Shown piece by piece: positions 35,263 through 42,245 of a stretch of 55,235 nucleotides of DNA. The position numbers and the translations under genes are program-made. This DNA is from CAZVUW01 sp964629825 (lineage in GTDB: Bacteria > Actinomycetota > Nitriliruptoria > Euzebyales > Egibacteraceae), in assembly GCA_964629825.1 (NCBI GenBank), contig CAZVUW010000008.1:1-55235 (forward strand), given 5' to 3'. The notes below the pieces were generated by a model that saw nothing but the letters and a program-made list of their open reading frames with translations, did no database searches and had not been told where the DNA came from. Numbering within the stretch: the first letter of the stretch is position 1; each line of letters opens with the position of its first letter.

Positions 35263-37539
35263 ATGAGCAACGCCCTCGTAACACCCCTCGCCAGGCACGA
35301 GCTACGCCGTCGAGCGGCGGTGGCCTCCGTGCTCCTGGCGGCGCTTCTGCTCGCCCTGCTGCCCCCTAGCAGCGCCGGGGCGCAGCCCCAGCAGGTGGCG
35401 ATCCAGCTGCTGGCGACGAACGACTTCCACGGTCGAATCGACCGCAACCCGTCCTCGTCGGTCATCCCCGAGGGCCAGAGCGACGCCATCACCGTGGGCG
35501 GCGCCGAGTACCTGTCGACGCACCTCGACGCCCGCCGGGCGGAGAACCCGAACACGCTGTACGTGGACGCCGGCGACCTGGTGGGAGCGTCGCCCGTCCT
35601 GTCCAGCCTGTTCTTCGACGAGCCGACCGTCGAGATCATGGATGAGATCGGTCTGGACATCCAGACCGCCGGCAACCACGAGTTCGACCGCGGCCGCACG
35701 GAGATCGTCCGGCGCCGCACCGGCGGCTGCCACCCCAGCGGCTGCGCCGATCCCGACCGCCCGTTCAACGGTCAGAGCTTCATAACCCTCGGCGCCAACG
35801 TCATCGACGACGCCACCGGGCAGCCGTTCCTGCCGCCGACCGAGATCCGCGAGTTCGACGGGGTCCAGGTCGGTTTCATCGGGGTCGTCACCCTTGACAC
35901 CCCGACGGTCGTTCACCCCTCCGGGATCGAGGGCCTCACCTTCCTCCCCGAGGTCCAGACCGTGAACGCCGCCGTGCCGATGCTCGAGGCTCAGGGCGTC
36001 GACGTGATCGTCGTGCTCATGCACGAGGGCGGGCGGCAGGACGGCACCTACAACCAGTGCATCAACCCGCGCGGGGTCGGCTTCGACCTCATCGAGGCGA
36101 TGGACGACCGCGTGGACGTGGTCATCACCGGTCACACCCACGAGCCCTACGTGTGCACGAACTTCGACGGCAAGCTCGTGACCTCCGCCTACCAGTACGG
36201 CGCGATGTACACCGAGATCGACCTGACCGTCGACGCGACCACCGGCCAGATCACCAGCCGGACGGCCACGAACCACCTGGTGACCCGGGATGTCGAGCCC
36301 GACCCGGCGATCACCTCGCTGCTCGACTACTACAACGCGCTGGCCGGCCCGCACCTGGAGGAGGTCGTCGGCAGCTCGACGGTCCCGATCCCCCACGGGG
36401 GGTCCTCCACCATCCGCCGCGGCGAGGCCGCGCTGGGCAACCTCGCGACCGACGCCCTGCGGCACCAGTACGACATCGACTTCGCGTTCCAGAACTCCGG
36501 CGGTCTGCGCGACGCGCTCACGACCGACCTGCGCGACCCCGACGGCCACTACCTGATCCGCCGTCGTGACGTCCTGGCGGTGTGGCCGTTCGGCAACACG
36601 GTCTGGCTGGCCGAGATCGACGGCACGCAGCTGCGCGCCATCGTCGAGAACGGCGTCCTGCAGGTCGGCGGCGGCCGTTTCATGCAGGTGTCCGGCCTGC
36701 GCGTCCGCTACCACATCGATGGCACCGACGGCGGCTTCCCGCGCGGCGTGATCCACGCCGTCGAGTACTGGAACCACCCCGACTTCCCCGACGGCACACC
36801 GGTGGACCTGTCGGCGTCGGCCACCTACAAGGTCGCGATGAACGACTTCATGGCGCTGGGCGGCGACGGCTACCCGCGCATCGAGCCGCAGGTGTACTTC
36901 CGCGACGCCGGGCTCGAGATCGCCATCGAGAGCTACCTGCGGGCGGTCTCGCCCGTCAGCCCGAGCGTCGAGGGCCGCATCGCCGAGCTCGACGACGTCG
37001 AGGTCGAGCCCGCTGAGGCCACCCTGCCGGGCGGCGAGTCGCTGCAGCTGACCGCGACCGCCCTTTACCGCTCGGGCGCCGACGCATGGCGCCTGGACAC
37101 CGAGCGCGACGTGACCGACGACGCGGACTGGTCGTCCTCCGACGACCGCATCGCCTCCGTCGACACCGGCCTCGTCACCGGCCACCGGAGGGGCTCGGCC
37201 ACCATCACGGCCGACTACTTCACCGAGTCCGGCGAGGCCGAGGTCGTGGTCAGCGAGACCTTCGTCACGCTCACCAACCAGCTCGACGACATCGTCGCCG
37301 CGGGCGGCATCACCGAGGGCATGGAGGACAAGATCCGCCACGCCCTGCAGACCGCCGAGGAGTGGCTCGCGATGGGTCCGCGCAAGCGCGGCCCGGCGCT
37401 GTCGCACCTCGACCGCGCCGTCCACCTGCTGCTGTGGCAGGCCGATGTGATCGAGGACAAGAACAAGCCCAACCAGGGCGATCCCGTGGCGCTGCGCGCG
37501 CTGGCGGAGGCCATCCTGGCCTACCGGAACAGCCTGTAG
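35263..37539 (+). CDS. Secreted 5'-nucleotidase/2',3'-cyclic phosphodiesterase family protein with Ig-like domain and shared C-terminal module
   Basis: 758 residues from the ATG preceded by GAGGAG, with a signal peptide ending near SSAGAQPQ. The metallophosphoesterase domain has all metal motifs: NDFHGR (D54, H56), YVDAGD, AGNHEFD, VLMHEGG and TGHTHEPY. The nucleotidase C-terminal domain follows (ALGNLATDALRH, FQNSGGLR, VWPFGNTVWLAEI). A bacterial Ig-like (BIG2) domain lies near 585-670 (VEPAEATLPGGESLQLTATA). The shared module is at 674-758. The family hydrolyses extracellular nucleotides for phosphate or nucleoside salvage. It lies downstream of the LuxR regulator and has its own likely promoter. 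Confidence 0.93.
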   Translation: MSNALVTPLARHELRRRAAVASVLLAALLLALLPPSSAGAQPQQVAIQLLATNDFHGRIDRNPSSSVIPEGQSDAITVGGAEYLSTHLDARRAENPNTLYVDAGDLVGASPVLSSLFFDEPTVEIMDEIGLDIQTAGNHEFDRGRTEIVRRRTGGCHPSGCADPDRPFNGQSFITLGANVIDDATGQPFLPPTEIREFDGVQVGFIGVVTLDTPTVVHPSGIEGLTFLPEVQTVNAAVPMLEAQGVDVIVVLMHEGGRQDGTYNQCINPRGVGFDLIEAMDDRVDVVITGHTHEPYVCTNFDGKLVTSAYQYGAMYTEIDLTVDATTGQITSRTATNHLVTRDVEPDPAITSLLDYYNALAGPHLEEVVGSSTVPIPHGGSSTIRRGEAALGNLATDALRHQYDIDFAFQNSGGLRDALTTDLRDPDGHYLIRRRDVLAVWPFGNTVWLAEIDGTQLRAIVENGVLQVGGGRFMQVSGLRVRYHIDGTDGGFPRGVIHAVEYWNHPDFPDGTPVDLSASATYKVAMNDFMALGGDGYPRIEPQVYFRDAGLEIAIESYLRAVSPVSPSVEGRIAELDDVEVEPAEATLPGGESLQLTATALYRSGADAWRLDTERDVTDDADWSSSDDRIASVDTGLVTGHRRGSATITADYFTESGEAEVVVSETFVTLTNQLDDIVAAGGITEGMEDKIRHALQTAEEWLAMGPRKRGPALSHLDRAVHLLLWQADVIEDKNKPNQGDPVALRALAEAILAYRNSL
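37282..37536 (+). other. Shared C-terminal module, copy 5 (5'-nucleotidase)
   Basis: Residues 674-758: LDDIVAAGGITEGMEDKIRH, GPALSHLDRAVHLLLWQADV and NKPNQGDPVALRALAEAI, ending AYRNSL. Confidence 0.85.
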
Positions 37540-37561
37540 GAGCCTTAGGCAGGCGCTGACC

Positions 37562-37598
37562 GCAGAGGCGGGGATCCGAGGTCGGATCCCCGCCTCTG
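37562..37598 (+). terminator. Long hairpin between 5'-nucleotidase and exchanger genes
   Basis: CAGAGGCGGGGATCCGA and its reverse complement form a 17-bp stem with a 3-nt loop, 22 bp after the nucleotidase stop and only 4 bp before the next start codon. There is no T-run beyond CTCTGT. It probably terminates the upstream transcript but could also mask the start of the exchanger mRNA. Confidence 0.65.
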
Positions 37599-37602
37599 TA
37601 GC

Positions 37603-38712
37603 ATGCGCCGGGTGCTAGCCCTCCTCAGCATCATCGCCGGCATGGCGATCCTCGTGTTCGGCGCCGAGGCCCTGGTCCGCGGAGCCGGCCGCATCGCGCT
37701 CGCCGCCGGGGTCTCGTCCCTGGTCGTCGGCCTGACTGTCGTCGCCTTCGGCACCAGCGCTCCCGAGCTCGCCGTCAGCGTCGGCGCCGCGCTGCGCGGC
37801 AGCGCCGAGGTCGCGGTCGGCAACGTGGTCGGCTCGAACACCTTCAACGTCCTCGCGATCCTCGGCGCTTCCGCCCTGTTCGGCGGACTGGTGGTCCATC
37901 AGCGGATCGTCCGCATCGACGTCCCGCTGGTCATCGTCGTCACCGCCCTGGTGTGGTGGCTGGCCGCCGACGGCCAGATCGAGGTCTGGGCCGGGGTGCT
38001 GCTGTTCCTCGGCGTCATCGCCTACACGGTGTTCTCCTACGTGCTGGGGCGGCGGGAGACCGCCGCCACGGAGCGCGAGGACCACGAGGCGTATGAGCGC
38101 GACCGGGCGGCCGCCCGCAGGGACGTGCCGAAGTCGCTGCTGCTGGTCGTGATCGGGCTGGCCGGGCTGATCGTCGGCGCACAGCTGCTGGTGGACGGAG
38201 CGACCAGCCTGGCGGAGGCCCTCGGTGTGTCCGATCTGATCATCGGCCTCACGGTCGTGGCGGCCGGCACCTCGCTGCCGGAGCTGGCGACGTCGGTGGT
38301 CGCGGCGCGCCGCGGAGAGCGCGACATCGCCGTGGGCAACGTGGTCGGCTCCAACCTCTTCAACCTGCTCGCCGTGCTCGGCGCGGCCTCCATGGTCGGC
38401 GGGGGCATGGACGTCCCCTCGGACGTCATCCGCACCGACCTGCCGTTCACGCTTCTGGTGGCGATCGCCGCGCTGCCTGCGGTCGCGTTCGGGCTGCGCA
38501 TCAGCGCCTGGGAGGGCGCCCTGCTGCTGCTCGGCTACGTTGGCTACGTCGTCTACCTCGTCGTGTCGGCCACCGGCGGCGACCAGGAGTCGGCACGGCT
38601 CGCCCTGTTCGCCGGCCTGGCCCTGATCGGCGTCCTGATGCTGGTCGTCGGCCTGGCTCAGCGCCGAGGCCGGAGCAGGGGGTCACCGGTCGGGCGCAGC
38701 TCGGGGACCTGA
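37603..38712 (+). CDS. Sodium/calcium exchanger family antiporter (CaCA, YrbG-like)
   Basis: 369 residues with about ten membrane helices in two inverted halves. Each half carries the ion-binding alpha-repeat: GTSAPELAVS with GNVVGSNTFN (first), and GTSLPELATS with GNVVGSNLFN (second). Both acidic residues needed for cation coordination are present. A cytoplasmic loop of charged residues (TEREDHEAYERDRAAARRD) separates the halves. It exchanges Ca2+ or related cations for Na+ or H+. The ATG has no ribosome binding site because a hairpin ends 4 bp upstream; a leaderless mRNA or a downstream start is possible. The next gene overlaps by one base (TGATG). Confidence 0.93.
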   Translation: MRRVLALLSIIAGMAILVFGAEALVRGAGRIALAAGVSSLVVGLTVVAFGTSAPELAVSVGAALRGSAEVAVGNVVGSNTFNVLAILGASALFGGLVVHQRIVRIDVPLVIVVTALVWWLAADGQIEVWAGVLLFLGVIAYTVFSYVLGRRETAATEREDHEAYERDRAAARRDVPKSLLLVVIGLAGLIVGAQLLVDGATSLAEALGVSDLIIGLTVVAAGTSLPELATSVVAARRGERDIAVGNVVGSNLFNLLAVLGAASMVGGGMDVPSDVIRTDLPFTLLVAIAALPAVAFGLRISAWEGALLLLGYVGYVVYLVVSATGGDQESARLALFAGLALIGVLMLVVGLAQRRGRSRGSPVGRSSGT

Positions 38713-39986
38713 TGGACGGGCTCTGGAGCCAGCTGGCCCTGGTCGGCGTGCTCGTGCTCCTCAACGCCGCCTTCGCCGGCAGCGAGATCGCCCTCATCAG
38801 CCTGCGCGAGGGTCAGCTGCGGCGGCTCGAGCGCAAGAGCAAGGCTGGGCGGATCCTCGGGCGCCTGACCGCCGACCCGAACCGCTTCCTGGCAACCATC
38901 CAGATCGGCATCACGCTCGCCGGCTTCCTGGCCTCGGCGACCGCGGCCGTGACGCTGGCCGAGCCGCTGGTCGAGCCGCTCTCCTTCCTCGGCTCGATCG
39001 CACGGCCAGCGGCGATCTTCCTGGTGACGCTCGCGCTGACGTTCGTGATGCTCGTGCTCGGCGAGCTGGCGCCCAAGCGCATCGCCCTGCAGCGGGCGGA
39101 GCCGTGGGCCCTTGCGGTGGCGCGCCCGCTCTCCCTGCTCGGGACGGTCACGCGACCGGTGGTGTGGCTGCTCGGCAAGTCCACCGACCTGGTCGTTCGG
39201 GCGCTGGGGGTCGACCCCAGCGAGACCCGGGGCGAGGTTAGCGAGGAGGAGTTGCGCGACCTTGTCGCCACACAGCCGGAGCTGAGCGAGGAGGAGCGCG
39301 ACATCATCTCCGGCGCGTTCGAGTTCGCCGATCGGATGGTCCGCGACGTCATGATCCCGCGCCCCTCGGTCGTGGGGCTGCCCGTAGACATGCCGGCCGA
39401 GGAGGCGGTGCAGGTCCTCCTGACGCATGCGCACTCCCGAGCCCCGGCGCACCGCGACAACCTGGACGCGGTCGTGGGGACCGTGCACCTCCGCAACCTG
39501 CTCAGCGGTGGCGGCACGGTGGGCGACCACGTGCAGCCGGCCCTGCTGCTGCCCGAGACGGTCGGCTGCCTCGACGCCCTCCAGCGCATGCAGGCGGCCC
39601 GCCAGCAGATGGCGATCGTCATCAGCGAGCACGGCGGCACCGAGGGGATCATCACGGTCGAGGACCTGCTCGAGGAGCTCGTCGGCGAGATCTGGGACGA
39701 GGGCGACCCCGACATCCAGATGGTGCGCCGCAACCCCGACGGGTCGCTGACCGTGGCCGGCTCCTTCCCCATCCACGACCTGCCCGACATCGGTGTGGAG
39801 CTGCCCTCCGGCGAGTACTCGACCATCGCGGGTCTCATCCTGGAGCGCTTGGGCTACTTGCCGGCCGTCGGCGAGACCCTCACCGTCGAGGGCTGGCAGC
39901 TGCGCGTGGCGAAGGCGACGGATCGCAGCATCACCAGCGTCGTGCTGACGCCCCTGGACGACTCGGAGATGCGTGCCGAGGACTAG
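38712..39986 (+). CDS. CNNM/CorC-type membrane protein with CBS domains (hemolysin family)
   Basis: 424 residues. The N-terminal CNNM (DUF21) domain has LNAAFAGSEIALISLREGQL and FVMLVLGELAPKRIALQ. A CBS pair begins at MIPRPSVVGLPVDMPAEEAV and includes GIITVEDLLEELVGEI. The C-terminal CorC/HlyC domain contains GSFPIHDLPD and ERLGYLPAVGE. Related proteins are Mg2+ or Co2+ efflux transporters gated by nucleotide binding to CBS; the hemolysin name is historical. Its start overlaps the exchanger stop by one base, so the two are translationally coupled and likely work in divalent-cation balance. Confidence 0.93.
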   Translation: MDGLWSQLALVGVLVLLNAAFAGSEIALISLREGQLRRLERKSKAGRILGRLTADPNRFLATIQIGITLAGFLASATAAVTLAEPLVEPLSFLGSIARPAAIFLVTLALTFVMLVLGELAPKRIALQRAEPWALAVARPLSLLGTVTRPVVWLLGKSTDLVVRALGVDPSETRGEVSEEELRDLVATQPELSEEERDIISGAFEFADRMVRDVMIPRPSVVGLPVDMPAEEAVQVLLTHAHSRAPAHRDNLDAVVGTVHLRNLLSGGGTVGDHVQPALLLPETVGCLDALQRMQAARQQMAIVISEHGGTEGIITVEDLLEELVGEIWDEGDPDIQMVRRNPDGSLTVAGSFPIHDLPDIGVELPSGEYSTIAGLILERLGYLPAVGETLTVEGWQLRVAKATDRSITSVVLTPLDDSEMRAED

Positions 39987-40025
39987 CCGTCTACACTGCC
40001 GAACGGCCTCGGACAGAGGTTTCGA

Positions 40026-40098
40026 GGGTCGCTAGCTCAACTGGCAGAGCAGGGGCCTCTTAAGCCCAAGGTTCGGAGTTCGACCCTCCGGCGACCCA
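40026..40098 (+). tRNA. tRNA-Lys (anticodon CTT)
   Basis: The acceptor stem is GGGTCGC/GCGACCC. The anticodon loop CTCTTAA gives anticodon CTT. The T-arm is CGGAG-TTCGACC-CTCCG. The discriminator A is followed by CCA at 40099-40101, which may be encoded. The SRAP gene starts about 50 bp later. Confidence 0.94.
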
Positions 40099-40150
40099 CC
40101 ACCCGCGCGCCCGACGTCGGCCGCGCCCTCTCGCAGGTAGCGTTCCACCG

Positions 40151-40831
40151 ATGTGCGGCAGGTTCGTCTCGATGAGCGATCCCGACGGGATCGTGCGCTT
40201 CTTCGTCGTCGACGACCGCAAGGCCGACGACCTGCCCCCCAGCTGGAACGTCGCGCCGACCGACCCCGTCTACGCCGTGGCGGAGCACTCGCAGCGGCGT
40301 GTCCTGGTCACCTTCCGCTGGGGGCTCGTGCCCAGCTACTCCAGGGACCGCAGGCGCGCTGCCGCGCACATCAACGCCCGCATCGAGACCGCCGCGGACA
40401 AGCCGGCCTACCGCAACGGGCTGGCGCGGCGCCGCTGCCTGATCCCGGCGGACGGGTTCTACGAGTGGACCGCTGCGCCCGACGGCGGACGGCAGCCGCA
40501 CTTCATCCACCACGCCGGCGGGCTCCCGCTCGCGTTCGCGGGGATGTGGGAGGTCTGGCGCGACCCCAGCGATCCTGACTCGGAGCTGCTGCGGACCTGC
40601 ACGATCCTCACGACCGAGGCCGAGGGGGCCATCCGCGGGCTCCACGACCGCATGCCCGTCGCGGTCGCCCCTGAGAGCTTCGACGACTGGCTCGACCGCG
40701 ATCTCACGGACGCCCGCGAGGCGCTCGCGCGGCTGCAACCCCTCGACCCCGAGCTGCTGGTGCACCACCCGGTCGGACGCGCCGTCAACGACGTGCGCAA
40801 CAACGGGCCGGAGCTGATCCGCCCGGTCTGA
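40151..40831 (+). CDS. SRAP-domain protein (HMCES/YedK family)
   Basis: 226 residues beginning MCGRF. Cys2, exposed after removal of Met, is the catalytic nucleophile that forms a DNA-protein crosslink with abasic sites in single-stranded DNA. Other family motifs are WNVAPT, RWGLVPSY, INARIET, CLIPADGFYEW, AGMWE and HDRMPV. The active-site Asn, Glu and His are therefore present. It shields abasic sites during replication. A -10-like TAGCGT lies 7 bases before the ATG with no ribosome binding site, again pointing to a leaderless mRNA. Flanked by tRNA-Lys and tRNA-Leu, it appears monocistronic. Confidence 0.95.
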   Translation: MCGRFVSMSDPDGIVRFFVVDDRKADDLPPSWNVAPTDPVYAVAEHSQRRVLVTFRWGLVPSYSRDRRRAAAHINARIETAADKPAYRNGLARRRCLIPADGFYEWTAAPDGGRQPHFIHHAGGLPLAFAGMWEVWRDPSDPDSELLRTCTILTTEAEGAIRGLHDRMPVAVAPESFDDWLDRDLTDAREALARLQPLDPELLVHHPVGRAVNDVRNNGPELIRPV

Positions 40832-40854
40832 GCAGCCTGGCTCGTTGTCTTCGG

Positions 40855-40937
40855 TGCGGACGGAGGGACTCGAACCCTCAGGGGCATAGCCCACACGGAC
40901 CTAAACCGTGCGCGTTTACCAGTTCCGCCACGTCCGC
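40855..40937 (-). tRNA. tRNA-Leu (anticodon TAG)
   Basis: On the minus strand the acceptor stem is GCGGACG/CGTCCGC. The anticodon stem CACGG/CCGTG surrounds TTTAGGT, giving anticodon TAG. A long variable arm (about 12 nt) and the 83-nt length mark a class II tRNA. CCA is not encoded. Confidence 0.95.
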
Positions 40938-41140
40938 CGGAGCGCAACCATTCTGACAGGTTCGCATACCCGGCATGCGTCGATCGTGCTTCCCCGCCCG
41001 ACCTCCCGGCCGGTCGTTGTGCAGCCGGCCGCGGCGGTGCGAGGATCGCCGCCGGCGGGGTCGCGGGCTGCCTCGCCCTCGGCGTGGCCGTGCTGCCGCG
41101 CGGACCCCATCCTGGCAGGACTCCCCTCGGAGGTGAGGCG

Positions 41141-42031
41141 TTGGATCTGCTGCGCCGCCTGGCGGTGCCGGTGCTGCTCGTGGTGATCGTCGTGGGCGTG
41201 GTGGTGGGACTGCGCCGTGCCGACGACGACGTGGGCCTGGACCCCTCCGACGAGGGCGGGACCGCGACCGAGCAGCCCTCCGCGGACGGCCTGGCGCTGG
41301 GCGAGACCGCCGAGCTGCCTGACGGCGGCGCCGCGCGGCTGAACGGGCTCGAGGTCGATGCCGAGCTGGATCCGAGCTTCCCCCAGCCGGAGGACGGGTT
41401 CCGCGTGGATCGCATCGACGTCGAGGCGTGCGCGGGCTCCGAGGAGCTGTTCGTGGAGCCATCCCTGTGGATGGGGCTCGACTCGGACGGCGCCGTCCGC
41501 AGCGCGCATCTGGGCATCCACGGCCTGGTGTCGCTGACGATCGCCCCCGGCGCGTGCCAGCGCGGCACCGTCGACCTGGCGGTACCCGAGGACGGCGAGC
41601 TGCGTGAGGTCCTCCTCGCCGACGAGGAGCAGAAGACGGTGGCGCGCTGGGCCGTGTCGGGCGAGCCTCCGGAGCGGCTGGCTCCGCTGCCCTCAGCGGT
41701 CGAGGCGGCGGAGGTCGGCACGACCTTTGAGATGGTCGGCGGCGACACGGCGACCGTGACGGCGGTCGCGACGGCAGGCGACGGTCTGGAGGTCTCGGCG
41801 CGGGTGTGCGCCGGAGAGTTCGAGATCCCGGCCGTGCCGCGGTCCTGGCTGCTGGTCACCGACGACCACCGGATGCTCGTGCCGGACGACCCCGGCCTGT
41901 CGCAGCCCATCCCGCCGCAGGAGTGCGTCGAGATCACCCCCACCTTCTCGGTCGCCGACGACGCCCAGCCCATCGCCGTCGTCTTCGCCTACGGCGGGGC
42001 GGTCGAGGAGGGCCGCTGGGAGATCCAGTAG
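41141..42031 (+). CDS. Membrane-anchored protein with two DUF4352-like Ig-fold repeats (tentative)
   Basis: 296 residues from a TTG start with GGAGGTGAGGCG just upstream; the longer GTG frame lacks such a site. One N-terminal helix (LLRRLAVPVLLVVIVVGVVV) is a signal anchor, followed by an acidic linker. Two similar beta-rich domains follow: LGETAELPDGGAARLNGLEV with FRVDRIDVEACAGSEE, then VGTTFEMVGGDTATVTAVAT with LEVSARVCAGEFEI. Spacing and the paired cysteines recall DUF4352 domains of actinobacterial surface proteins. I assign no function. It is likely extracellular. The next gene, the M64 peptidase, begins 214 bp later, with nothing recognised between. Confidence 0.7.
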   Translation: MDLLRRLAVPVLLVVIVVGVVVGLRRADDDVGLDPSDEGGTATEQPSADGLALGETAELPDGGAARLNGLEVDAELDPSFPQPEDGFRVDRIDVEACAGSEELFVEPSLWMGLDSDGAVRSAHLGIHGLVSLTIAPGACQRGTVDLAVPEDGELREVLLADEEQKTVARWAVSGEPPERLAPLPSAVEAAEVGTTFEMVGGDTATVTAVATAGDGLEVSARVCAGEFEIPAVPRSWLLVTDDHRMLVPDDPGLSQPIPPQECVEITPTFSVADDAQPIAVVFAYGGAVEEGRWEIQ

Positions 42032-42245
42032 GGGTCGCGACGCATCCGCATTGTCCCCTTGTAGGGGGCCGGGCGGCCTGCCAATGATGCGCCGACCAGC
42101 GTGGGATGAGCTTGGACCACCCTTTGTCGTGATCGGCGGCGCACCACTCCACCATGCTCGGCGAAGGCCTCCGGGAGCGTTCCACCGCGGGTGACAGGCC
42201 CCCCACGTCCGTGCGGGGGTAATCGGAGCTGAGGGAGAAAGTGCA

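Noticed and set aside
35302..37425. 707-codon open frame on the minus strand
   Set aside because: Antisense of the 5'-nucleotidase gene, whose metal motifs are unambiguous.
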